Positions 9,200 through 17,822 of a DNA stretch of 64,000 bases are shown in pieces; the stretch's first letter is position 1, and each line of letters starts with the position of its first letter. The stretch comes from Clostridioides difficile (GTDB lineage: Bacteria; Bacillota; Clostridia; Peptostreptococcales; Peptostreptococcaceae): contig NZ_JRHN01000034.1 of assembly GCF_001299635.1 (NCBI RefSeq), forward strand, positions 1 to 64,000. Reading direction: 5' to 3'. Position numbers and translations under genes: made by a program. The notes under the pieces are model-generated. The model was not told the DNA's origin. It made no database searches and worked only from the letters and a program-made list of their open reading frames with translations.

Positions 9200-9967
9200 A
9201 TGGAAGAAGTATTATCTGTTGAAAATGTAAAAAAAGAATATGGGAGAAGAGGTTCAAAATTTGAAGCTCTAAGAGGAATAAGTTTTAAGGTTTATAAAGG
9301 AGAATTTGTTGGTATTATGGGTTCATCTGGTGCGGGTAAATCAACTCTTTTAAATATCATTTCTACGATAGATTTACCTTCATCAGGAGAGGTTTATATA
9401 AATAGAAAGAATATTGTTAAAATGAATCAAAATGAATTAGCAGATTTTAGACGTGATAATCTCGGATTTGTGTTTCAAGATTCTAATCTTCTAGAGACTC
9501 TTACAATAAAAGAAAACATAATTCTGCCCCTTTCTTTAAAAAATGAAAGCGTATCAAATATAGAAAATAGAATACAAGAAATATCAAAAGAATTAGATAT
9601 AGAATCAATATTAGATAAATATCCTAGTGAAGTTTCAGGAGGGCAGAAACAAAGAGGAGCTGTCTGTAGGGCAATAGCAACAAAACCATCATTAATACTT
9701 GCAGATGAACCCACAGGAGCATTAGATTCCAAATCTGCTAGGGATTTATTGAATTGTCTACTGAACTTAAATAAAAATAACAATAGAACGATATTAATGG
9801 TAACTCACGATGCTACATGTGCAAGTTTTTGTGATAGGATACTCTTTATAAAGGATGGAATAATATTTACAGAAATTGTTAAAGGGGAAAGTACTAGAGA
9901 ATTCTATAATAAAATAGTAAATACAGTTTCCTTAATTGGAGGAGTTAATAAAAATGAGTTTATTTAG
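9200..9967 (+). CDS. BceA-type ABC transporter ATP-binding protein
   Basis: 255 residues from ATG 9200. The upstream in-frame ATG at 9176 has no ribosome site, whereas GAGGAGAGGTG at 9178-9188 suits 9200. Motifs are GSSGAGKST (Walker A), VSGGQKQRGA (signature), LILADEPTGALDS (Walker B) and MVTHD. A BceA-like C-terminal tail (EFYNKIVNTVSLIGG) follows the nucleotide-binding domain. The last 14 bases overlap the permease start, so translation is coupled. BceAB transporters protect against cell-wall-targeting peptides and signal to their histidine kinase. Confidence 0.92.
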   Translation: MEEVLSVENVKKEYGRRGSKFEALRGISFKVYKGEFVGIMGSSGAGKSTLLNIISTIDLPSSGEVYINRKNIVKMNQNELADFRRDNLGFVFQDSNLLETLTIKENIILPLSLKNESVSNIENRIQEISKELDIESILDKYPSEVSGGQKQRGAVCRAIATKPSLILADEPTGALDSKSARDLLNCLLNLNKNNNRTILMVTHDATCASFCDRILFIKDGIIFTEIVKGESTREFYNKIVNTVSLIGGVNKNEFI

Positions 9968-11891
9968 AATTGCAATGCAAAATGTAAAAAATAGTTTTTT
10001 TAACTATTTAATGTATTTTATTTCAATTGTATTTAGCGTGTTTGTATTTTTTAGTTTTAAATCTATAGAGTATAATGAAGCTTTAAACTCACTTGGAAAT
10101 AAAACCAGGATAAGTATTAACACAAGTTCGATTGTAATAATTATATTTGTTTTCTTATTTATATATTATTCGAACTCATTTTTTTTTAATAGACGTAGAC
10201 GAGAGGTGGGGACTTATAGTTTACTTGGAATGAGGAAAAGTCAGATAGGAAGAGTATTTTTATATGAGACTTTTTTGATGGGGATACTTGCAATATTAAT
10301 AGGAATATTTTTAGGTTTGTTATTTTCAAAGCTTATGACTATGGTACTTGTAAAGTTAATGAATGAAATGATAGTAGTAAAGATGAATTTAAGTGCAAAG
10401 GCTTTAGTTCAAACACTAGTTGTATTTTTAATAATATTCATAGTTATTGGAATAAGAAATACTATGATAATCAGAAATAAAAGGGTTGTAGAATTATTTA
10501 ATAAATTGCCAGAAAAGCATACAACTAAAAAATGTATAAGGTTAAAAGGAATACTTGGTATTTTACTAATAACAATTTCTTATCTTATGTCAATTAGTTA
10601 TTTTATTGCTGAGAATATTATGCTTTCAATTTTTATATTAATTACAATAATACCAGGAACTTTTTTATTCTTCTCATCAGTTATGTCTATAATCATTGAC
10701 GCTGTTAGGAAGAAAAAAAAATTTTATTATAAAGGAAGAAATCTAATTGCTTTTTCTGAACTTGGATTTAAATTGAAGAGCAATAGTAGGATACTGGCTA
10801 TAATATCAATATTAATAGCTACAAGTGTAACCATGCTAGGATTTACCATATCACTTTATTATGATATAGATAGAAATATAAGTGAAAATTACAAATACAG
10901 TTATACTGTAAATGCAGAAAATAATCATGTAAATAAAGAAATTGACGATTTGTTATATAAATATAAAAAAAATAATAAGGTAATCTTTGATAAAACAATA
11001 GAGCTCATAGACAAAAATATAATCTTTGAAATGTATTATAAAAATGCAACTAATCAAAGAAAAGATAGAATATCTGTGGACTTAATTAAAGAAAGTGATT
11101 TTAAAAAATTAAGACAGTATCAGAATGTAGGTTATAAAGATTTATCCTCGAATGAATATGCGTATTATGTTTCTGATTCATATAAGAAAATATTTTTAGA
11201 AAATTTTAATACTAAAGAAATAAAGCTATACATTAAAGGAGAAAAAGAATATGGTACAAATCTTCTTAAAGTACAAGAAAATATTTTAGAACCAGAAATA
11301 AATTCACAATCTACATTCGATTTAGTTGTAGTAAAAGATAAAATTTTTAATCAGTTAAAGTCAGACAGAAGCTCTAGACTAATAAGATTAATTGACATAG
11401 ATAACGAAAAGAAAGGACTTGATTTAACTTTAAAATTGAAAAATATAGTGAATAAAAATATGAAATTTACTTATCCTTTTAATTTTACATCAAGGAATGA
11501 GAACTATAATAATTTGATAAAATTAAGTGGTCTTATGTTATTTATAGGTATATTTTTATCTGTAGTATTTCTTTTATGTACAGGTAGCATAATTTTGTTT
11601 AAGCAACTATCAAGTATATATGATGATAAAGAAAGATATATTATATTAATAAAACTTGGAGCAAACAACAAAGATATTGAGAAAATAATATCAAAACAAT
11701 TAAAAGTTGTATTTTTACTTCCATTAGTCGTAGGTACAGTTCATAATCTATTTGCAATGTCAATTGCACAAAAGTTTATACCTAGGTCATTAATTACTCC
11801 AATTATCATAACTCTAGTCATTTATTATATAGGATACTTTATATATTATTTTTTAATCTTAAAATATGCTCAAAATATGATAATAGAATAA
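9954..11891 (+). CDS. BceB-type FtsX-family ABC permease
   Basis: 645 residues from ATG 9954, which has GGAGGAG at 9938-9944. A longer TTG start at 9936 lies before that site and is unlikely. About ten transmembrane helices are visible: a first block of helices up to about 305, a large extracellular domain at about 310-520, then three helices at the end. The RRREVGTYSLLGMRKSQIG segment is the FtsX coupling region. This is the standard BceB layout, in which the extracellular domain contacts bacitracin-like peptide-lipid complexes and the intramembrane kinase. The ligand cannot be read from sequence. Confidence 0.9.
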   Translation: MSLFRIAMQNVKNSFFNYLMYFISIVFSVFVFFSFKSIEYNEALNSLGNKTRISINTSSIVIIIFVFLFIYYSNSFFFNRRRREVGTYSLLGMRKSQIGRVFLYETFLMGILAILIGIFLGLLFSKLMTMVLVKLMNEMIVVKMNLSAKALVQTLVVFLIIFIVIGIRNTMIIRNKRVVELFNKLPEKHTTKKCIRLKGILGILLITISYLMSISYFIAENIMLSIFILITIIPGTFLFFSSVMSIIIDAVRKKKKFYYKGRNLIAFSELGFKLKSNSRILAIISILIATSVTMLGFTISLYYDIDRNISENYKYSYTVNAENNHVNKEIDDLLYKYKKNNKVIFDKTIELIDKNIIFEMYYKNATNQRKDRISVDLIKESDFKKLRQYQNVGYKDLSSNEYAYYVSDSYKKIFLENFNTKEIKLYIKGEKEYGTNLLKVQENILEPEINSQSTFDLVVVKDKIFNQLKSDRSSRLIRLIDIDNEKKGLDLTLKLKNIVNKNMKFTYPFNFTSRNENYNNLIKLSGLMLFIGIFLSVVFLLCTGSIILFKQLSSIYDDKERYIILIKLGANNKDIEKIISKQLKVVFLLPLVVGTVHNLFAMSIAQKFIPRSLITPIIITLVIYYIGYFIYYFLILKYAQNMIIE

Positions 11892-12053
11892 ATTAAGTTG
11901 TTTTAAGCTAAGGTATAAAATCTTAGGGGATATATTAAGATGAAAAAATTAAGATTTGGAAAAAGTATATATTTTATATCAGTTGTGTTACCTGATGTTA
12001 TATAATAAATTTAGGAAAAACATCAAATAAAAAATGACAAGGAGTTGAAGTTT

Positions 12054-13667
12054 ATGAAGTTTAACGCTTATCAACATAAATATTCATCAATAAGAAATGT
12101 CGTATATGCTAAAAATGGAGCAGTTGCAACATCAACACCACTGGCATCTCAAGCTGGGCTTGAAATATTAAAAAAAGGTGGAAATGCTGTAGATGCAGCA
12201 GTTGCAACAGCTGCTACATTAGCAGTGGTAGAACCAACAAGCAATGGGATTGGTGGAGATGCATATGCTCTTGTTTGGATAGAAGAAGAAAAACGATTGC
12301 ATGCTCTAAACTCTAGTGGTTTTGCTCCAGAAAAGATGGAATTAAATAATTATGGTAATCTTGAGGAAATGCCTAAGTATGGATTTGGAGCAGTAACTGT
12401 ACCTGGAATACCTGCAGCTTGGGCAGAATTAAATAAAAAGTATGGCAAGCTTAGTTTAGGGGAATGTTTATCTCCAGCAATAAACTATGCGAGAGAAGGT
12501 TATGTAGTATCTCCTAATGTGGCTAAAGTGTGGAAAAAATCATATGAATTATATGAAAAAGAACTTGTTGGGGAAGAATTCAAACCATGGTTTGATACAT
12601 TTTCTAAAAAAGGCAAAGCTCCAGAAGCTGGAGACATATTTATATGTGAAGAACATGCAAATACATTAGAAGAAATAGCAGATACTCAATCTGAAAGCTT
12701 TTATAGAGGAAGACTTGCTGATAAAATAGATGAATATTCTAGAAAATTTGATGGAGCTATAAGAAAAAGTGATTTAGAGCGTTTTTATCCAACATGGGTA
12801 GAGCCTATAAGCACAGAATATAAAGGATATAAAATATTTGAAATTCCACCAAATGGACATGGGATAACAGTTTTAATGGCACTTAATATATTAAAAGAAT
12901 TAGATATAGAAGGAAACATAGAAAATGTGGAAGATATACATAAGATTATAGAAAGTTTAAAATTAGCTTTTGCAGATTCTAAAACTTATGTAACTGATAT
13001 AGAACACATGAAGGTGAAGGTTCAAGATTTATTAAATCAAGAGTATGCAAAAAAAAGAAGTTCATTAATCGATAACAAAAAGGCTCTATATCCAAGTGAA
13101 GGAGAGCCATACTGTGGTGGTACAGTGTATCTTTGTACTGCTGATAAAGATGGAAATATGGTTTCATATATACAAAGTAACTATATAAACTTTGGTTCTG
13201 GAATTGTGATACCAAACACTGGGATTGCATTACATAGTAGAGGGAATAATTTTAACTTAGACCCCAAACATCATAACGTAGTAAAACCATTTAAAAAACC
13301 TTACCATACTATAATACCTGGATTTTTAGGCAAAGAAGATAAAGCAATAGGACCATTTGGTGTAATGGGTGCATTTATGCAACCACAAGGACATGTTCAA
13401 GTACTAACAAACATGATAGATTTTGGTCTAAATCCTCAAGAGGCACTAGATGCTCCAAGATGGCAATGGATAGAAGGCAAGAAAATAGAAGTTGAATCAG
13501 ATATGCCAAAACACATAATAGATTCATTAATTGAAAAAGGGCATGAAATAAAAGTAATTAATGATAGTGTTGATATGGGAAGAGGTCAAATAATATTCAA
13601 AACAGAACAAGAAAGTTATATCTGTGCAACAGAATCAAGATGTGATGGTCATGTTGCAGTTTATTAA
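12054..13667 (+). CDS. gamma-glutamyltransferase family protein (YwrD-like)
   Basis: 537 residues from ATG 12054. AAGGAG at 12039-12044 precedes it, and the upstream TTG at 12045 touches that site, so it is not the start. The Ntn-hydrolase fold of the GGT family is clear: the N-terminal GGNAVDAAVATAATLAVVEP and SNGIGGDAYALV, and the autocleavage threonine in GGTVYLC before DKDGNMVS. There is no obvious signal peptide, unlike secreted GGTs, so it is probably cytosolic as in the YwrD group. It may act on gamma-glutamyl compounds or be a related acylase. It is monocistronic and ends at a shared terminator. Confidence 0.87.
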   Translation: MKFNAYQHKYSSIRNVVYAKNGAVATSTPLASQAGLEILKKGGNAVDAAVATAATLAVVEPTSNGIGGDAYALVWIEEEKRLHALNSSGFAPEKMELNNYGNLEEMPKYGFGAVTVPGIPAAWAELNKKYGKLSLGECLSPAINYAREGYVVSPNVAKVWKKSYELYEKELVGEEFKPWFDTFSKKGKAPEAGDIFICEEHANTLEEIADTQSESFYRGRLADKIDEYSRKFDGAIRKSDLERFYPTWVEPISTEYKGYKIFEIPPNGHGITVLMALNILKELDIEGNIENVEDIHKIIESLKLAFADSKTYVTDIEHMKVKVQDLLNQEYAKKRSSLIDNKKALYPSEGEPYCGGTVYLCTADKDGNMVSYIQSNYINFGSGIVIPNTGIALHSRGNNFNLDPKHHNVVKPFKKPYHTIIPGFLGKEDKAIGPFGVMGAFMQPQGHVQVLTNMIDFGLNPQEALDAPRWQWIEGKKIEVESDMPKHIIDSLIEKGHEIKVINDSVDMGRGQIIFKTEQESYICATESRCDGHVAVY

Positions 13668-13706
13668 TATTATTAAAATGTATATATGATGAATTTAAAA
13701 ATGTAT

Positions 13707-13762
13707 ATGAAATATCAATTAAAGGCGAAAGTCTAAATGACTAACGCCTTTATGATATTTTA
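13707..13762. terminator. bidirectional terminator between convergent genes
   Basis: The stem pairs GAAATATCAATTAAAGGCG (about 13709-13727) with CGCCTTTATGATATTT (13745-13760). A-rich and T-rich flanks allow termination on both strands, between the GGT-like gene and the rhodanese gene. Confidence 0.75.
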
Positions 13763-13805
13763 TAATATTTAAGATATTATAGACTGATTTTATATGTTAT
13801 TAGTT

Positions 13806-14657
13806 TTATTCTTGACCAGTCTTAATTTCATTGTCATCATAGCTAATCCAGTCGCTAAAGCTACCAACATAAATCTTATGAGGGATGTCAAGCTCTCTAA
13901 GAGCAAGACTATTGACACAAGCAGATATTCCTGAACCACAAGATAAAATTACTTCATCATAAGTATTTAAATCTTTGAAGAAATCTTTTAAAAATTCCAT
14001 GTCTTTAAGTGAACCATTTTCAAAATTACTTTTTATTAAATCCTTACAAAAATAATTCTTAGCACTAGGTATATGACCAGCTTTTGAATAAGCAGGCTCA
14101 ACTAGACCTTGATATCTTTCGTTGGCACGACAATCTATGATTACAGTATCTTTTTTATATAATTTAGATTTAACATATTCCATTGGCACAACTAAATCAT
14201 CATTTATATTTGGTTTAATTTCTTTACCTGTGCAATTTGGAATATTTATTTTTTCTTCTAGTTCTCCGCCTTCGTTTACGAAAGAAGTTATTCCTCCATC
14301 CAGTACATAGACCTTTTTAAGACCTAAATGTTTTAATTGGAAAAATAATCTACAAGCTCCATTTAAATCTCCATCATCATAAGTTACAATTGTAGTATCG
14401 TTATCAACGCCCATTTTTTCTAACTTTTCTTTTAATATGAAAGGGTCTTGTAAAGGATTTTTACCACCATGTTCTTTTGTAGGAGACGATAAATCCTTGT
14501 CTATATCTAAGATGAAACTGCCTTTTATGTGTCCTTTTTTATAAGAATCAATACCATAAGTTCTATTAATAAGGTCAAACCTACAATCTATAATGACTAG
14601 ATTATCATTTTGTTCTAGCTTTGATATAAGTTCTTTTGCAGAAATAATGTTTTTCAA
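13806..14657 (-). CDS. thiosulfate/3-mercaptopyruvate sulfurtransferase (tandem rhodanese)
   Basis: 283 residues, two rhodanese domains (about 5-125 and 150-278). The active-site cysteine is in ILSCGSGISA near residue 240. The CGSG[VI][ST]A loop is typical of 3-mercaptopyruvate sulfurtransferases. The first domain lacks the cysteine, as is normal. The start codon is TTG at 14657 (minus strand), supported by GGAGG eight bases upstream. Other in-frame starts lack a site. Cytosolic sulfur transfer is expected. Confidence 0.9.
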   Translation of the reverse strand: MKNIISAKELISKLEQNDNLVIIDCRFDLINRTYGIDSYKKGHIKGSFILDIDKDLSSPTKEHGGKNPLQDPFILKEKLEKMGVDNDTTIVTYDDGDLNGACRLFFQLKHLGLKKVYVLDGGITSFVNEGGELEEKINIPNCTGKEIKPNINDDLVVPMEYVKSKLYKKDTVIIDCRANERYQGLVEPAYSKAGHIPSAKNYFCKDLIKSNFENGSLKDMEFLKDFFKDLNTYDEVILSCGSGISACVNSLALRELDIPHKIYVGSFSDWISYDDNEIKTGQE

Positions 14658-15284
14658 AGAATGTACCTCCTATGTTTATATTATTTTTATTTTAATCTAT
14701 ATTAATTATTAACTTTATAAATTAATATTATTATAATTTATTACATAAGTAAATAAATCTTTAGAAATTGTAAAAATTTTATATAAAAATTCAAATAATT
14801 AATGAATATTGAAAATTTTAGATATATAATAAAATAAGGGTGTATTTTAAATAATATGAAAGCTGGTATTGCAATAGATTAAAGCCTTACACACGTTTAG
14901 TTTTTAAAGAAATTAGTGTTATTATGAAAACCTAAGTTAATTTATTAAATAAATAATTGAATAAAAAAATTTTATTATGTATTTATAAAATTTTTGTTAC
15001 AAATTTGGCATAATATAGTATACTTTAAGTGTGTATTAGGTTAAATCTATAACAAATTAGACATATGATATAGACTTAGTGTTTATTGGCAATTAAAAGA
15101 AATTTGTTAATATCAACTATTTGTAGTTTGGGCAGTTATAATTATTTTATAGGGGGGATGTCCAATACAAAACAATTAATCAAGAACTAATATTATATTA
15201 TAATAAGTTATAGTTTTGTGTGTTTATGTTTTTAATTAAATTTAGAGTGGGAAAAATATATTTGTTAGAATGGAGAATAGCGAG
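14658..15284. other. 627-bp AT-rich intergenic region upstream of nfnAB
   Basis: I find no open gene. The region holds the divergent promoters for the rhodanese and nfnA and a long potential 5' leader. One half-site TTGTTAA at 15104-15110 resembles half a Rex operator, but the opposite half is poor. I see no recognisable riboswitch fold. AGGGGGGATG near 15152-15161 opens only a ten-codon frame. Confidence 0.5.
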
Positions 15285-16178
15285 ATGAGTAATAGAATAG
15301 TTAGTAAGAGACAATTAACAGATAGTATTTATTTGATGGAAATAGAGGCGCCTAGAGTTGCAAAATCTTCTCAACCTGGTCAATTTATAATAATTAAGAA
15401 TGACGAAAAGGGAGAAAGAATTCCTCTAACAATAGCTGACTATGATAGAGAAAAAGGAACAGTAACTATTGTATTCCAGACAGTTGGTGCTTCAACTAAA
15501 AAATTAGCAATGTTTGAAGAAAACGATTTTGTAATGGACTTTGTAGGACCATTAGGACAAGCAAGTGAATTTATACATGAAGATATAGAAGAATTAAAAA
15601 ATAAAAAAATATTATTTGTAGCTGGTGGAGTTGGTTCTGCTCCAGTGTATCCACAAGTTAAATGGTTTAAAGAGAATGGATTAGATGTAGATGTAATAAT
15701 TGGTGCAAGAACTAAAGAATTAATAATATTAGAAGATGATATGAGAGAAGTAGCTAAAAACGTATACGTATCAACAGATGATGGTACATATGGATTTAAT
15801 GGAAGAGTTACAGACTTATTAAAAGATTTAGTTGATAATCAAGGCAAAAAATATGACCAAGCAATCGTAATTGGACCAATGATAATGATGAAATTTATGT
15901 GCCAATTAACTAAAGAGTTAAATATACCTACTATAGTAAGTTTAAATACAATAATGATTGATGGAACAGGTATGTGTGGTGGTTGTAGAGTTAGTGTTGG
16001 AGATGAAACTAAGTTTGCATGTGTAGATGGTCCAGAATTTGACGGACATTTAGTTGACTTTGACCAAGCAATGAGAAGACAATCTATGTACAAGACTCAA
16101 GAAGGAAGAGCTATGCTAAAACTTGAAGAAGGCGATAGTCATCATCATAGTAATTGTGGATGTGGAGGTAACAAATAA
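15285..16178 (+). CDS. nfnA: NfnA: FAD/[2Fe-2S] subunit of NADH-dependent ferredoxin:NADP+ oxidoreductase
   Basis: 297 residues from ATG 15285, which follows GGAGA by eight bases. The ATG at 15270 has no ribosome site. The PyrK/NfnA fold shows SQPGQFIIIK and RIPLTIAD (FAD), FVAGGVGSAPVYPQ (NAD) and a C-terminal [2Fe-2S] motif with GTGMCGGCRVSVG and a further Cys in FACVDGP. A Cys/His-rich tail (HHHSNCGCGG) ends the protein. It overlaps nfnB by one base (TAATG). The pair catalyses flavin-based electron bifurcation between NADH, NADPH and ferredoxin. Sulfide dehydrogenase annotation is an alternative name for the same family. Confidence 0.83.
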   Translation: MSNRIVSKRQLTDSIYLMEIEAPRVAKSSQPGQFIIIKNDEKGERIPLTIADYDREKGTVTIVFQTVGASTKKLAMFEENDFVMDFVGPLGQASEFIHEDIEELKNKKILFVAGGVGSAPVYPQVKWFKENGLDVDVIIGARTKELIILEDDMREVAKNVYVSTDDGTYGFNGRVTDLLKDLVDNQGKKYDQAIVIGPMIMMKFMCQLTKELNIPTIVSLNTIMIDGTGMCGGCRVSVGDETKFACVDGPEFDGHLVDFDQAMRRQSMYKTQEGRAMLKLEEGDSHHHSNCGCGGNK

Positions 16179-17572
16179 TGGATGCTAAAAAAGTAAAAGT
16201 ACCAGTTAGAGAACAAGAACCTGCTGTAAGAGCAAAAAATTTTGATGAAGTGTGTTTAGGATACAATAAAGAAGAAGCTATGGCAGAAGCTAATAGATGT
16301 TTGGCTTGTAAAAAACCAAAATGTGTAGGTGGATGTCCAGTAGGAATAGATATTCCAGGATTTATAACAAAAGTTAAAGAAGATGATATAGAAGGTGCTG
16401 CTAAAGTAATAGCTAAGAGTAGTTCATTACCAGCTGTTTGTGGTAGAGTATGCCCACAAGAAAGTCAATGTGAAGGTGTATGTATACTTGGAATAAAATC
16501 AGATGCAGTATCAATAGGTAAACTAGAAAGATTTGTAGCAGATTGGTCAAAAGAAAATGATATAAATTTATCTGATACAGAGCCTAAGAAAAATCAAAAA
16601 GTAGCAGTAATAGGAAGTGGTCCAGCAGGACTAGCTTGTGCTGGTGATTTAGCTAAAAAAGGTTATGATGTAACAATCTTTGAAGCAATGCATGAGCCAG
16701 GTGGAGTTTTAACTTATGGTATACCTGAATTTAGACTTCCAAAACAAGCTGTTGTTCAACCTGAAATAGATAATATAAGAAAATTAGGTGTAAAAATAGA
16801 AACTAATGTAATTGTTGGTAAGACAATAACAGTAGATGAGCTTATAGAAGATGAAGGATTTGAAGCTATATTCATAGGTTCAGGAGCAGGTCTTCCAATG
16901 TTTATGAATATACCAGGAGAGAATGCAAATGGGGTATTTTCTGCAAATGAATTCTTAACTAGAGTAAACTTAATGAAAGCTTACAGAGATGATTATGACA
17001 CACCTATTAGTTCTGGTAAAAAAGTTGCTGTAGTTGGTGGTGGAAATGTTGCTATGGACGCTGCTAGAACTGCATTAAGATTAGGTTCAGAATCATATAT
17101 AGTTTATAGAAGAAGTGAAAAAGAGCTTCCAGCAAGAGCTGAAGAAGTACACCATGCAAAAGAAGAAGGTATTATATTTAATACATTGACAAATCCTAAA
17201 GAAATTTTAGTAGATGAAAATGGATATGTTAAAGGTATGGTTTGTATAAGAATGGAATTAGGAGAACCAGATGATTCTGGAAGAAGAAGACCTATAGAAA
17301 TAGAAGGTTCTGAATTTGTACTTGATGTAGATACAGTTATAATGTCACTTGGAACAAGTCCAAATCCATTAATATCTTCTACGACAAAGAGTCTTGATAT
17401 AAATAAGAGAAGATGTCTAATAACAGATGAAAATGGACAAACTTCTAAAGAAGGAGTATTTGCAGGTGGAGATGCTGTTACTGGAGCAGCAACAGTAATA
17501 TCTGCAATGGGAGCTGGTAAAACAGCAGCAGCCTCAATAGATGAATACTTAAAAGCAAAAGTTAATGCTTAA
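16178..17572 (+). CDS. nfnB: NfnB / glutamate synthase small-chain-like flavoprotein subunit
   Basis: 464 residues. The N-terminal domain (about 30-110) has cysteine motifs for two [4Fe-4S] clusters (CLACKKPKCVGGCP and CGRVCPQESQCEGVC). Two dinucleotide-binding folds follow: VIGSGPAGLACAGDLAK for FAD and VVGGGNVAMDAARTALRLG for NADP. A closing GVFAGGDAVTGAATVISAMGAG motif caps the FAD site. This is the GltD/NfnB family. Coupling to nfnA by a 1-bp overlap favours NfnB over a free glutamate synthase subunit, and no large GltB subunit is nearby. Confidence 0.85.
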   Translation: MDAKKVKVPVREQEPAVRAKNFDEVCLGYNKEEAMAEANRCLACKKPKCVGGCPVGIDIPGFITKVKEDDIEGAAKVIAKSSSLPAVCGRVCPQESQCEGVCILGIKSDAVSIGKLERFVADWSKENDINLSDTEPKKNQKVAVIGSGPAGLACAGDLAKKGYDVTIFEAMHEPGGVLTYGIPEFRLPKQAVVQPEIDNIRKLGVKIETNVIVGKTITVDELIEDEGFEAIFIGSGAGLPMFMNIPGENANGVFSANEFLTRVNLMKAYRDDYDTPISSGKKVAVVGGGNVAMDAARTALRLGSESYIVYRRSEKELPARAEEVHHAKEEGIIFNTLTNPKEILVDENGYVKGMVCIRMELGEPDDSGRRRPIEIEGSEFVLDVDTVIMSLGTSPNPLISSTTKSLDINKRRCLITDENGQTSKEGVFAGGDAVTGAATVISAMGAGKTAAASIDEYLKAKVNA

Positions 17573-17584
17573 TTTGTAAATTAA

Positions 17585-17627
17585 AAATACCAAGCTAGAA
17601 TATAATTTCTGGCTTGGTATTTTTTTA
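17585..17627 (+). terminator. terminator of nfnAB
   Basis: ATACCAAGC (17587-17595) pairs with GCTTGGTAT (17612-17620), followed by seven T residues. Confidence 0.9.
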
Positions 17628-17738
17628 TTTTTTAATTGTACAATTGTTATTGTCGTAATATTTGACACTATTCTACCATAATTAGACATAATTGTGATAA
17701 AATGGTATACAATAAAGGTTTTATAAGGAGGTAATAAT

Positions 17739-17822
17739 GTGTTGATAACAAAATCAAATTTGCTAAATCTAACATTAGATAACAAAAAAATAAATTATAT
17801 AATTAATGGTGTTTTAATATGA
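17739..17822 (+). CDS. possible 27-residue upstream ORF coupled to the EAL protein
   Basis: A perfect AAGGAGGT at 17725-17732 sits six bases before GTG 17739, which opens a 27-codon frame ending in TGA at 17820-17822. That stop overlaps the ATG (17819) of the next gene in an ATGA arrangement, while the downstream ATG has only a weak GGTG near it. The frame is not in phase with the downstream gene. The layout suggests translational coupling or a leader peptide. An ATG at 17737 also follows the site but stops after two codons. The peptide (MLITKSNLLNL at the start) has no recognised family. Confidence 0.5.
   Translation: MLITKSNLLNLTLDNKKINYIINGVLI

Noticed and set aside
11940-12005. 21-residue ORF (MKKLRFGKSIYF start) with AGGGGA upstream, before the GGT-like gene
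   Set aside because: It is very short and has poor spacing. I cannot separate it from chance.
14995-15020. sigma-54 promoter at TTTGGCATAATATAGTATAC upstream of nfnA
   Set aside because: The GG element is present but TA replaces GC at the -12 position.
15104-15119. possible Rex operator TTGTTAATATCAACTA
   Set aside because: Only one half matches TTGTTAA; the other half lacks TTAACAA.
15152-15193. ten-codon frame after AGGGGGG upstream of nfnA
   Set aside because: The purine run abuts the ATG with no spacer, and the peptide has no control codons.
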